A stretch of DNA of 64,000 bases from Bdellovibrionales bacterium. GTDB lineage: Bacteria > Pseudomonadota > Alphaproteobacteria > UBA9219. Shown piece after piece: positions 16,373 through 24,411 of this stretch; within the stretch, counting starts at the first letter, position 1; the number at the start of each line of letters is the position of its first letter. The notes under the pieces are model-generated. The model was not told the DNA's origin. It searched no databases and saw nothing but the letters and a program-made list of their open reading frames with translations. Both the position numbers and the translations under genes were made by a program. Where the stretch lies: NCBI GenBank assembly GCA_041662785.1, contig JBAZRW010000003.1, forward strand, positions 1-64,000. The letters run 5' to 3'.

Positions 16373-16690
16373 AAAAGAAGAAACCAAACGGGATGCCCGT
16401 TTTCCCCCTACGCTGCTTCGCAGCTTCGGCGCGACAGGTCGCGGGGATGACGCGTGTGGATTGATATAGCCTACGTCAGATAAAATGATTCAAAAAAACT
16501 GGATCCCCGCTTTCGCGGGGATGACGGTAAGGGGTTAAATTAAAACATAAATCCTGTCATTCCCGCGAAAGCGGGAATCCAGTTTGTTTTCTTTTTTTAT
16601 GATCACTTTATCGGAGATAGGCTATATTAAAAACAAATCCGTCATTCCCGCCCCGCACTTGATGCGGGGCGGGCTCCAGCGGGAATCCTG
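16373..16690. repeat. Cluster of palindromic repeats, copy C
   Basis: This gap of 535 bases before the MarR gene (16300-16834) holds several repeat copies. The first (16378-16452) is a GGGATGCCCG arm whose palindrome is expanded by CCTACGCTGCTTCGCAGCTT. The second (about 16463-16628) is a complete element: outer inverted ends ATATAGCCTA and TAGGCTATAT, then AT-rich tails, then facing arms at 16501-16527 and 16556-16582. The third (16641-16690) is a GTCATTCCCGCC arm expanded by CCGCACTTGATGCGGGGCGG. The remainder contains the promoter at 16745-16772. Confidence 0.8.
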
Positions 16691-16744
16691 TTTGGGTTCC
16701 ATCTTAATGAGTCACGTCATCGTGCCGTTGGTATTAAAGATGGT

Positions 16745-16772
16745 TTGCGATCAAACGGACTTGCGTTATAAT
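16745..16772 (+). promoter_or_regulatory. Sigma-70 promoter of the MarR-ftsEX operon
   Basis: TTGCGA at 16745-16750, a 16-base spacer and a perfect TATAAT at 16767-16772, with the first start codon about 60 bases downstream at 16835. Confidence 0.65.
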
Positions 16773-16834
16773 GGTTTACAGACGAAAATCGATAGCCTTT
16801 TCGGGTAAACCACTGCGCAGCGGAAGGAAAGAAC

Positions 16835-17293
16835 GTGAGCCATCCTTATTACGAAGCCATTTTGTTGATCGAGCGGGTTCACCGCCATTTTCTTGAAGTT
16901 GTGAAGGTCGATCTGGATCGCAACGGTATTCAGGACATCAACAACGTGCAGGCGCTTATTCTTTATAATCTTGGCCCCGATGAAATGACGGTGGGCGAGC
17001 TGACGGCGCGGGGCTATTACCTTGGCACGAACGTCTCGTATAACCTTAAAAAGATGATGGAAGCCGACTATCTGGTGCAGGAACGCTCGCCCCATGATCG
17101 TCGCTCGGTGCGCGTCAAGCTCTCGGAAAAGGGTCTTGCGCTGCATAAGCAGCTGAGCGCCTATTTCGAAAAGCAGGTCGGCATGTTGGATGAGGCTGGG
17201 TTGAACTCAGAGGAAATCAACAAAACGATAGGCCTTTTGCGTAAGGTTGAGCGTTTCTGGACGTCGATTATCAACTTTAACCGCGGCGCGTGA
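16835..17293 (+). CDS. MarR-family winged-helix regulator (LdtR-like)
   Basis: A 152-residue MarR-type transcription factor starting with GTG after AAGGAAAGAAC. It has an N-terminal dimer helix (YYEAILLIERVHRHFLEVVK), a winged-helix core with MTVGELTARGYYLGTNVSYNLKKM (recognition helix), the wing SPHDRRSVRVKLSEKG and C-terminal dimer helices. The GYYLGTNVSYNLKK segment resembles LdtR-type regulators of alphaproteobacteria that control cell-wall L,D-transpeptidase genes. Its stop codon overlaps the ftsE start (TGATG), so it is co-transcribed with ftsEX, which fits a cell-wall role. The ligand is unknown. Confidence 0.85.
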   Translation: MSHPYYEAILLIERVHRHFLEVVKVDLDRNGIQDINNVQALILYNLGPDEMTVGELTARGYYLGTNVSYNLKKMMEADYLVQERSPHDRRSVRVKLSEKGLALHKQLSAYFEKQVGMLDEAGLNSEEINKTIGLLRKVERFWTSIINFNRGA

Positions 17294-17967
17294 TGCTTGT
17301 TTCTTTTGAACATGTTTCTTTGCGTTACCCGTGTGGCCGCACGGTCTTGGACGACATCAACCTCGCGCTGATGCCCGGCCTGTTCTATTTTCTGACGGGC
17401 GCGAGTGGCGCGGGCAAGTCGTCGCTCCTTCGCCTGATTTATCAGATGGAAAAGCCCAGCGAGGGGCGTGTGACGCTGTTCGAGCGCGACACCTCGCAGC
17501 TTTATCGGCATGAGTATCCGGCGCTGCGTCGCCGCCTTGGCATTGTGTTTCAGGATTTCCGGCTTGTGCCGCATCTCTCGGCGTTGGAAAACGCGGCGCT
17601 GCCTTTGCGCCTTGCGGGCGCGGAGCGGCTGGATGTCGAGCAGCACGTTAAAGAACTGCTGCAATGGGTGGGGCTTGGCGACCGTCTGCACGCGCTGCCC
17701 TGCGAGTTATCGGGCGGCGAGCAACAGCGCGTTTCGATAGCGCGGGCGATTGTGAACAAGCCGCGCCTTTTGCTGGCGGATGAGCCGACAGGCAACGTGG
17801 ATGACGAGTCCGCAAAAAAGCTGATGCACTTGTTTCTTGAGCTGAACAAGATGGGAACCACCGTCATCTTTGCGACGCATCAAAAAGACCTTGTCCGGTG
17901 TTATGCCAAACCCGTCTTGCGCCTGAAGGGCGGGCGGTTGATCTCTGCGCGTGAGGAGGCGACCTGA
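17293..17967 (+). CDS. ftsE: Cell division ATP-binding protein FtsE
   Basis: FtsE is the ATPase of the FtsEX complex, which controls peptidoglycan hydrolases at the septum. The 224-residue protein has Walker A GASGAGKSS, the Q-loop region FQDFRLVPHLSALEN, signature LSGGEQQRVS, Walker B LLLADEPTGNVD and the switch His in FATHQKD. The ATG at 17293 overlaps the MarR stop; a GTG three bases earlier is an alternative. ftsX overlaps its end by TGATG, so the genes are translationally coupled. Confidence 0.95.
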   Translation: MLVSFEHVSLRYPCGRTVLDDINLALMPGLFYFLTGASGAGKSSLLRLIYQMEKPSEGRVTLFERDTSQLYRHEYPALRRRLGIVFQDFRLVPHLSALENAALPLRLAGAERLDVEQHVKELLQWVGLGDRLHALPCELSGGEQQRVSIARAIVNKPRLLLADEPTGNVDDESAKKLMHLFLELNKMGTTVIFATHQKDLVRCYAKPVLRLKGGRLISAREEAT

Positions 17968-18860
17968 TGGGAATGCCAGCCAACCTTTTTTCGTCGGCCT
18001 TTAGGCAGCAACGCCTAGGCCTGATGTTCAGTATCATCATGGTGCTGATGGTTTATCTGGGCACGTTAGCCATGGCGGCGCAAGCGATGCTGGCGCGGAC
18101 GGCGCTGACATGGGGCTATGATTTGCAGAGCCGGATGACGGTTGAGATCCCCTATGTTTCCGATGAGGACGCTCTTTTAAAATCGGGCAAGCGCGAGAAG
18201 ATCATCGCGGCGCTCCGCGCCATGCCGGAGGTTGCCGACGTCACCTTGGTCAAGGAGGAGGAGACGCGCCGCTTGCTGCAAGCGTGGATCGATGACGAGG
18301 CGCTGTTGAACGCGCTGCCCTTGCCACAGCTTTTGGATGTATCGCTTAAGGTTGGCGCGACGCTAGAGCCGGAGGCGTTGCGTCGCCTTTTGTCTAAACA
18401 GGCGGGCGAGGCGCAGGTCTACAGCCACGCCAGCTGGATGGGCAAGTTGTTCGGTTTTCTGACGGGGCTGGGCGTTATCGCGGGCGTGATGTTAATTTTA
18501 ACGGGCTTTGCGGTGGTGACCGTTATCTCGGTCGTGTGCCGCGCTGCGCTGGTGGTGCAGCATGATACGATTGAGCTTTTGTACTTTATGGGCGCGCCCG
18601 ATCACGCGATTGCCAAGCAGTTTCAAAAGCATATTCAAGCGCTGGCCATCCCCGCCTCGCTCATCGGCTTTGCTTTGGCGGTTCTGACTCTGGCGATGCT
18701 GGTGTTTATGTTAAGTTCGCTGGGCGGATTATCCTTGATCGCGCCGCTTTCATGGGTCACCGTAGGCGGCATGATGACCCTGATCCCCGTGGGCGCGACG
18801 GGCCTTGCTATCATGGCGGCGCGTGTGTCTTTGCTGAAACATCTAAGGCGGCTTGGATGA
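17967..18860 (+). CDS. ftsX: Cell division protein FtsX
   Basis: FtsX is the membrane partner of FtsE. This 297-residue protein shows the family pattern: a cytoplasmic start, helix 1 at about 17-37, a periplasmic domain with VEIPYVSDEDALLKSGKREK and VADVTLVKEEETRRLLQAWI, and three C-terminal helices (about 155-185, 215-245, 260-285) with VVCRAALVVQHDTIELLYFMGAPDHAIAKQFQ between them. The sequence is divergent from E. coli FtsX but gene order with ftsE decides the call. Its stop overlaps the next ATG. Confidence 0.92.
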   Translation: MGMPANLFSSAFRQQRLGLMFSIIMVLMVYLGTLAMAAQAMLARTALTWGYDLQSRMTVEIPYVSDEDALLKSGKREKIIAALRAMPEVADVTLVKEEETRRLLQAWIDDEALLNALPLPQLLDVSLKVGATLEPEALRRLLSKQAGEAQVYSHASWMGKLFGFLTGLGVIAGVMLILTGFAVVTVISVVCRAALVVQHDTIELLYFMGAPDHAIAKQFQKHIQALAIPASLIGFALAVLTLAMLVFMLSSLGGLSLIAPLSWVTVGGMMTLIPVGATGLAIMAARVSLLKHLRRLG

Positions 18861-19462
18861 TATTCTTTGAGAAAAAGACTCTTTTGGCTTTTATTCTTGG
18901 CGCGGTGTTGGCCAGCTGGAGCCTTGGCTTTTTGTCCTTTGTTGATCAGGTGAAGGCTTACCGCCAGCCCGCGATTGATGCGACCCTTGCCCCAACCCAA
19001 GCCATTGTCGTGCTAACGGGTGGGAGCGAGCGCGTGGTGGCGGGGCTTGACCTTCTTAAGGCAGGCAAGGGCGTAAAGCTTTTGATTTCAGGCGTTCATG
19101 CGAGCGTGAAGGAAGCTTCTTTGCTGCCTGCCAGCGCCTTGTCGGACGATTTGCGCTCGTGTTGCGTCGTGTTGGGGCGCGAGGCGGGCAACACGCGCGG
19201 CAATGCGGCTGAGACGAAGGCTTTTATGGATGACAATCACTACGACACGCTGACGCTGGTGACGGCGCATTACCACATGCCGCGCAGTTTGCTGCTTTTC
19301 AAAAGCGCTATGCCCGATAAACAGATCACGCCTTTTCCTGTTCTGCCCGATAGCGTCGATTTAGCCTCGTGGTGGCGGCGCGTTGGAACGGCCAGCCTTT
19401 TGTTCGGGGAATATAACAAATATCTTTTCGCTACGGTCTGTCTGTGGCTTGGGGTTTACTGA
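18857..19462 (+). CDS. YdcF-family (DUF218) membrane-anchored protein
   Basis: A DUF218 protein of 201 residues with one N-terminal transmembrane helix (about residues 9-29) and a soluble domain beginning APTQAIVVLTGGSERVVAGLDLLKAGKG. Other family blocks are LLISGVH, LGREAGNTRGNAAETKAFM and LTLVTAHYHMPRSLLLFK. DUF218 members such as SanA and YdcF are linked to envelope integrity, but the reaction is unknown. The ATG overlaps the ftsX stop (ATGA) and its own stop overlaps plsC (TGATG). The ftsE-ftsX-ydcF-plsC order recurs in alphaproteobacteria. Confidence 0.88.
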   Translation: MIFFEKKTLLAFILGAVLASWSLGFLSFVDQVKAYRQPAIDATLAPTQAIVVLTGGSERVVAGLDLLKAGKGVKLLISGVHASVKEASLLPASALSDDLRSCCVVLGREAGNTRGNAAETKAFMDDNHYDTLTLVTAHYHMPRSLLLFKSAMPDKQITPFPVLPDSVDLASWWRRVGTASLLFGEYNKYLFATVCLWLGVY

Positions 19463-20184
19463 TGCAAAAACTGGAATTATGGGCGCGCTCTATCGCGTTT
19501 AATGTGGTCTTTCTGTTCTGGGTTACCGTCCCAACCATCCTTTTTGTCTGGGTTGTTTTGTTGCCTCAACGTTACGTCGTCACCGTCGTACGTTTTTGGC
19601 AAGCCACGTTTGTGTGGCTGGCGAAGAAAATCGCCGGTATCGATTATGTCATCAAGGGGTGGGAGAACGTTCCCGACGGCGCGTGCATCATCGCGGCCAA
19701 GCACCAATCGGCGTGGGAGACGTGTCTTCTCAATGTTTTGTTTTATGATCCTGCCATCGTGCTCAAAAAAGAGCTGACCTATATTCCCATATGGGGCTGG
19801 TTTGCCAAGGCCTCTGGCCTTATCCCCATCGACCGCAAGGGCGGCGCGTCGTCGCTGGTCATCATGAAGAAGGCCGCCAGCGCCGCCGTGAAGGCGGGGC
19901 GCAAGATTGTCATTTTCCCGCAAGGCACGCGCGTGAAGCCTCGCGCCCATAAACCCTATAAAGTTGGCGCTGCGGCCTTGTATCAAGAATTGGATTTGAT
20001 GGTTGTGCCGATGGCGCTGAACTCTGGTCTCCTATGGGCCAAGAACAGCTTTTTGAAGAAAAAGGGCGTGGTGACGATTGAGTTTCTGCCGCCGATCCCC
20101 ACGGGCCTTTCGCGCTCGGCCATGATGCACCGCCTTGAGGAAGAGCTAGAGGCGGCCAGTGATAGGCTGGCGGGGCAGGGCTAA
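19462..20184 (+). CDS. plsC: 1-acyl-sn-glycerol-3-phosphate acyltransferase-like protein
   Basis: PlsC adds the second acyl chain to lysophosphatidic acid to give phosphatidic acid. The protein (240 aa) has an N-terminal hydrophobic helix (about 12-37) and the acyltransferase domain. Motif I reads KHQSAWET, that is His-x4-Glu in place of the usual His-x4-Asp; motif II is ASGLIPIDRKGG; motif III is FPQGTR in place of FPEGTR; motif IV is VVPMALNSG. Such variants are familiar among alphaproteobacterial PlsC-like proteins. The TAA stop coincides with the TAATACC end of palindromic repeat D. Confidence 0.9.
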   Translation: MQKLELWARSIAFNVVFLFWVTVPTILFVWVVLLPQRYVVTVVRFWQATFVWLAKKIAGIDYVIKGWENVPDGACIIAAKHQSAWETCLLNVLFYDPAIVLKKELTYIPIWGWFAKASGLIPIDRKGGASSLVIMKKAASAAVKAGRKIVIFPQGTRVKPRAHKPYKVGAAALYQELDLMVVPMALNSGLLWAKNSFLKKKGVVTIEFLPPIPTGLSRSAMMHRLEEELEAASDRLAGQG

Positions 20185-20392
20185 TACCAGTGAACCAATG
20201 AAGTGACTCATAGAAAAAAAGAAACTAAACGGGATTCCCGCCTTACCCTTTCGCCCGCCGCAAGAGCGGCGGGACGAGGGCGCGGGAATGACGGTCTTAT
20301 TTTTAATATCAACCCACAAGTGTCATCCCCGCGAAAGCGGGGATCCCGTTTTCTTATTTTTTGTGGATAAGTTTATAAGAGGATCGGTATAA
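20182..20392. repeat. Palindromic intergenic repeat, copy D
   Basis: The left end is TAATACCAGTGAACC, sharing TAA with the plsC stop. After an AT-rich tail comes GGGATTCCCGCC, an internal expanded palindrome (CGCCCGCCGCAAGAGCGGCG, then GGACGAGGGCG), and CGGGAATGACGG. The second arm GTCATCCCCGCGAAAGCGGG begins near 20322, followed by a tail that ends ATCGGTATAA, roughly the inverse of the left end. It fills most of the 368-base gap before the sigma-factor gene; the remaining 160 bases hold no clear gene. Confidence 0.85.
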
Positions 20393-20552
20393 CCCATTCA
20401 AATAACTTCATTTTTATGAAACTATAAACCATCTCTCTTTGTTTTTGTTTTGTGGGGCGTGGCTGTGGTAAAATCCGCCACCTTCATGAAACCATGAGAA
20501 GTTTGACGCACGAAAAAATGATAACCCCTCCCTTATTTTGTATGAGATTCCT

Positions 20553-22058
20553 ATGACCGAAATTTTAGATCAAGCGCAAGATGTTTCCCTTTTCCTTACT
20601 GCTCCCCCCTTTTCGGAAGATGATGATGTCTATGAACAGGGCACCTATTCCTTTAGAGGGGATGAGGACGTGGCTGTTGATCAGGAGGAGTGCGTTGAAG
20701 CGGATTCTGATGAGGCCGAAGGTGTGATCCTTGGCACTGGCGATTTAGCGTTGGATGACCGTTATATTAACGCGGTGGTAAAAGAAGCGGTAAAAGATGC
20801 CGAAAGCCTTGATCTGTTGGATCCCGAAATAAGAAAAGCGGAGAATCTGGCGCAGTTCAATCGGATGATCACCGCCCAGAGGAAGATGGTTGATGCGCTT
20901 TTGCAAATTCCTCACGCGCTTAAAACCATACAAAAATGGTATGCTGGTGTGGCCGATGGATCCGTGACCTTTAACCATGTCATTGTGCGCGGAGATACCT
21001 ATAAGGCCTTAAGCCACTATAATCAAAACCCGTCGAATCCCAATGAAGTCACCTCAAAGGATGTGTTGCCTCTTTGCCGTGTCATTGGTGACGATTGTGC
21101 GGCGCTTATGGAATGTCAGTCTGTCGGTGGTCGTGGAAAGCAAGAGCAGGATTATGTTGATATATTGAGGGAAATGATCGCTGCCCAGATCATGGGTATT
21201 TATTTCAAGAAAAAGGATTGGTGGAAACTCAGCCACGCGATTGATAAAAGTTCTCTGCCCTTAAAATATCCTCAGGCATGTGCGGAAATGAAAGCGGCAC
21301 AGGCGGAGATAAAAAGCGTTGAAGATTATTTTGTCACCACCAACAAAGGCTTTGTTTATAGCCTTGCCTCTAAAATGAACCCCAACCACGATGAGGTCTG
21401 GGATAAGGAGGATCGTTATCAAGCTGGTAACGATGGCCTTTTGATGGCGCTTGAGAAATGGATACCAGAACGCAGCGTCTTTTTAACCTATGCCAAGAGA
21501 TGGATCGTTCAAAGAATTATGCGGGCGCAGGATGATGAAGCGCTGACCATCCGTCTTCCCACGCATGCCGTTAGAAAACATAAAAACTATATAGCGTTGC
21601 GGATGCGCTATCAAAAAGAACATGGCGTTTATCCTGCGCCAGAGGAAATGGCAGAGTTGATGAAAGAGGAAGGGATCGACATCACGGCGGCGATGCTGGA
21701 AACTTTTCATCGTATGCCCAAAGCTGTCTATGTGCCGAAAGGCAACGACGATGATGGTCCGCGCGAGTTTGCCTGTGATAAAATAAAAAGTCCTTTTGCG
21801 GTTCTTTATGCCAAGGAACAAAAAGAAGTTTTGAGCAAGGTAATGGCGTGTTTAACGCCCAAGGAAGCCCGTGTTATCGCGTTGCATAATGGTCTGTCTG
21901 ATCCTTTGAATCCCAATCTTCCCGCCAAAGAACATTCGTTGGAGGCAATTGGGAAGATGTATTGTGTTACGCGCGAGAGAATACGGCAGATTGAGGTTAT
22001 GGCTTTAAAAAAGATGAAGGTTCGTGGCCGGAATGCTTTCCCGCGGTATGAGCCGTAG
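20553..22058 (+). CDS. Divergent RpoD-like sigma-70 factor
   Basis: An RNA polymerase sigma factor of about 501 residues. An acidic N-terminal section of about 60 residues is followed by a section like RpoD region 1.2 and the non-conserved region (RKMVDALLQIPHALKTIQKW). Region 2 runs from SVEDYFVTTNKGFVYSLASK to GNDGLLMALEKW and YAKRWIVQRIMRA. Region 3 is TIRLPTHAVRKHKN, and region 4.2 is SLEAIGKMYCVTRERIRQIE. Consensus RpoD residues are altered: DLIQEG is DRYQAG, and the -10 melting pair WW is RW. It is probably an alternative sigma factor, not the housekeeping one. The ATG at 20553 is chosen; a TTG lies 15 bases upstream. Confidence 0.85.
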   Translation: MTEILDQAQDVSLFLTAPPFSEDDDVYEQGTYSFRGDEDVAVDQEECVEADSDEAEGVILGTGDLALDDRYINAVVKEAVKDAESLDLLDPEIRKAENLAQFNRMITAQRKMVDALLQIPHALKTIQKWYAGVADGSVTFNHVIVRGDTYKALSHYNQNPSNPNEVTSKDVLPLCRVIGDDCAALMECQSVGGRGKQEQDYVDILREMIAAQIMGIYFKKKDWWKLSHAIDKSSLPLKYPQACAEMKAAQAEIKSVEDYFVTTNKGFVYSLASKMNPNHDEVWDKEDRYQAGNDGLLMALEKWIPERSVFLTYAKRWIVQRIMRAQDDEALTIRLPTHAVRKHKNYIALRMRYQKEHGVYPAPEEMAELMKEEGIDITAAMLETFHRMPKAVYVPKGNDDDGPREFACDKIKSPFAVLYAKEQKEVLSKVMACLTPKEARVIALHNGLSDPLNPNLPAKEHSLEAIGKMYCVTRERIRQIEVMALKKMKVRGRNAFPRYEP

Positions 22059-22126
22059 AGTCTTGTGCGACATTTGACGCCTCGCCTCTTTCTTTGTGCG
22101 TAGCGCTGGCCTAGGATAGCGCGGTC

Positions 22127-23500
22127 ATGAAAAAGTCTTCCACGGATAAGCCCCAAGAAAAAGAGCGTAGCAGCCTGCCAAAGCGTGCGCGGCGCTATGC
22201 TTCCGTGTCGGCGCAAGCAGCGCAGGTGGGTGTGCGGGTCGCGGTGGCGCGGGCGATGGGCGGAAAGGCGCACAGTCCTTTTGAAGCCGCGCTCCTTCGC
22301 GCCGCGCTGGGTGGGTTGAAAGGCCCTCTGATGAAAATCGCGCAGCTTATTGCCGTGATCCCCGACCTCTTGCCGCGTGAAGTTGCGGCGGAATTGGCAA
22401 CGCTTCAAGCCGATGCGCCGCCCATGGGCTGGCCCTTCGTGCGCCGCCGCATGGCCGTCGAGCTGGGCGCGCACTGGCAATCCCTTTTCAAAAGTTTTGA
22501 GCCTATGGCCTGCGCCGCCGCCTCGCTGGGGCAGGTACACAAGGCGACGGGTAAGGATGGCCGCGCCTTGGCCTGCAAGTTGCAATATCCCGACATGGGA
22601 TCGGTGGTTGAGGCGGATTTGCAGCAACTCAAACTGTTGTTTGGGCTGTTTGAGCGCTTCAGTGGCGCGGTGATGACGGGCGAGGCCTTTGCGGAAATCG
22701 CCGAGCGTCTGCGCGAAGAGTTGGACTATGGCCGTGAGGCGCAAAACATGGCGCTTTACGGCAAGATTTTAGCGGACGTGAAGGATGTTCATGTGCCCAA
22801 GGCTGTGCCCGCGCTGTCCACCTCGCGCCTTCTCACGATGACATGGATGGCAGGTGAGAAGTTGACCGACGAGGTTATCAAGGCGCGCTCGCAAGCCGAG
22901 CGTAACAAGATCGCCGAGACGCTTTTCCGCGCTTGGTACAAGCCCTTTTATACCTATGGCGTGATCCATGGCGATCCTCATTTGGGCAACTACACGGTGC
23001 GCCCTGATAACAGCCTCAACCTGCTTGATTTTGGGTGTATTCGCGTTTTTAAGCCCGAATTTGTGCAGGCCATCATCATGCTCTATGCGGCTTTGCGCGA
23101 GGATGACGAGGCCGAGCTGGTGGAGGCCTTCAGGCTTTGGGGTTTTGAAAAGCCGTCTAAGGCTTTGGTGGCGGCGCTGGGTCATTGGGCGCGGTTTGTC
23201 TATGCGCCGTTCCTTGAGGATCGTGTCACCGCGATGGCCGAGACGAACGCGACGGCGGCGGGACGCGCGGTGGCATCCCAAGTCTATGGTGAGTTGAAAA
23301 AAATTGGCGGCGTTTCCGTCCCGCGCCCCTTCGTTTTGATGGACCGCGCCTCGGTCGGCCTTGGCGGCGTCTTCCTGCGCTTAGGGGCCGAGGCCAACTG
23401 GCACACCTTGTTTCATGAGATGACGGACGGGTTTGACCTTAAATTGCTTAAGCAAAAGCAAGATTCTGTCCTTTCCCCCTTCACAGCCCTGCGGAAATAG
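22127..23500 (+). CDS. ABC1/UbiB (AarF) family protein kinase-like protein
   Basis: A UbiB-type atypical kinase (457 aa), a family required for ubiquinone or quinone lipid handling. Seen are a basic N-terminus, the KxGQ-like signature as LMKIAQLIAVIPDLLP, the alanine-rich loop ACAAASLGQVHKA, Lys in LACKLQYP, HGDPHLGNY (catalytic loop) and LLDFGCIRVF (metal-binding DFG). The last eight codons and stop lie in the left copy of a 35-bp direct repeat that flanks the restriction-modification island, so the island is inserted at the very 3' end while leaving this gene intact. Confidence 0.9.
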   Translation: MKKSSTDKPQEKERSSLPKRARRYASVSAQAAQVGVRVAVARAMGGKAHSPFEAALLRAALGGLKGPLMKIAQLIAVIPDLLPREVAAELATLQADAPPMGWPFVRRRMAVELGAHWQSLFKSFEPMACAAASLGQVHKATGKDGRALACKLQYPDMGSVVEADLQQLKLLFGLFERFSGAVMTGEAFAEIAERLREELDYGREAQNMALYGKILADVKDVHVPKAVPALSTSRLLTMTWMAGEKLTDEVIKARSQAERNKIAETLFRAWYKPFYTYGVIHGDPHLGNYTVRPDNSLNLLDFGCIRVFKPEFVQAIIMLYAALREDDEAELVEAFRLWGFEKPSKALVAALGHWARFVYAPFLEDRVTAMAETNATAAGRAVASQVYGELKKIGGVSVPRPFVLMDRASVGLGGVFLRLGAEANWHTLFHEMTDGFDLKLLKQKQDSVLSPFTALRK

Positions 23501-23509
23501 GGCAAGTTA
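23475..23509 (+). repeat. 35-bp direct repeat, left copy
   Basis: It begins CCCCCTTCACAGCCCTGCGG and ends GGGCAAGTTA, and is identical to 25547-25581. It covers the last codons and the stop of the UbiB gene. The two copies are 2,072 bases apart and bracket only the restriction-modification genes. Confidence 0.95.
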
Positions 23510-23559
23510 GGAGGGTCATCCGTGTGGATAACATAACCTGATAAAATGGTATGTAGATA

Positions 23560-24411
23560 ATGACTCCTTACAAAGATTTTACAGCTCGTCTAAAATTATT
23601 GATAGCTAAGAACCCTCATTTAATCACGACCACGTTGAGCAATATTTTTACAATGCGCCTTATAGGAAACAAAACGCATGGTGATTTGGCTGAGATAGCC
23701 ATTGCAGAGTTTATAAACCAATACATGTATGACTTTAAGTCTGTTCATGTTGGCAAAGACCTTTATAGGGCAAAAGAACATGAGGAAGATATAAAGGTCA
23801 TTAATGAGCTTACTAAAGCCGAGTTCCCCATAAGCCTTAAAGCGTATGGCGATGGCCCCTTACAATTATCAACAGATAAACACTTTCTTATGTTTCCTAA
23901 GCTTGAAGAACTTGGGCATACGATTGAGGGGGAAAAGAAGCTTTCTAAACTTTGGGCTGATCCAGTTTTTAAAGTTTTTAGCCAGCTTAATGTTCTCCCA
24001 CTTATTTATGATGAAAAAAAGCAGAGATGTAATATTCTCGTTTTTGATCACGAGCTTGCCCAGAAAAACATAAAAAAGATCATTCTTGAAGAAGTTGGAA
24101 AGGGTAGGAAACATCCTGTTTATAGATTTTATAATCAAGATGAGAATTATATTTGCGAAGTCCGTTATGGAAGTGGAACAGCTAACGCGTTGCAGCGTGG
24201 GCTTTGGACTCACACCAAAAACGGCAGGGCATACTTTGATAGCGTGACAGACGGATGGATTTCATATTCGCACAATTTAGTGCTTGTAAAATTGTTTTCT
24301 CACGCCCTTCTTTCAACAGCACGGGGACATGAAGAGGCTCTTATCAAACTAAAAACGGACATTGAAGAACAAAAAAGAAATTCAACATTGGGAAGTTTGC
24401 CCAATGTTTGA
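23560..24411 (+). CDS. Putative type II restriction endonuclease
   Basis: I do not recognise the family by name. The call rests on position: the gene is directly upstream of and overlaps by eight bases a DNA adenine methyltransferase, inside a small AT-rich island. The protein (283 aa) also has a plausible PD-(D/E)xK core: a helix GNKTHGDLAEIAIAEFINQY (residues 36-55, Glu45 and Glu50), then Asp77 in EEDIKV and a strand FPISLKAYG with Ser92-Leu-Lys94, followed by GPLQLSTD. This G-D-L-x-E helix and S-L-K strand arrangement is common in type II enzymes. Start ATG at 23560; the ribosome site is weak. Recognition sequence unknown. Confidence 0.65.
   Translation: MTPYKDFTARLKLLIAKNPHLITTTLSNIFTMRLIGNKTHGDLAEIAIAEFINQYMYDFKSVHVGKDLYRAKEHEEDIKVINELTKAEFPISLKAYGDGPLQLSTDKHFLMFPKLEELGHTIEGEKKLSKLWADPVFKVFSQLNVLPLIYDEKKQRCNILVFDHELAQKNIKKIILEEVGKGRKHPVYRFYNQDENYICEVRYGSGTANALQRGLWTHTKNGRAYFDSVTDGWISYSHNLVLVKLFSHALLSTARGHEEALIKLKTDIEEQKRNSTLGSLPNV

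Noticed and set aside
16333..16400. A second tRNA gene on the minus strand downstream of tRNA-Thr
   Set aside because: Only the T-arm is present; the preceding sequence gives no D-arm, anticodon arm or matching acceptor.
16584..16808. Open frame of 74 codons in the gap before the MarR gene
   Set aside because: It is made almost wholly of palindromic repeat sequence and of the promoter region.
21806..22744. 312-codon minus-strand frame across the sigma-factor end and UbiB start
   Set aside because: It covers two genes and their gap on the opposite strand and shows no domain pattern.
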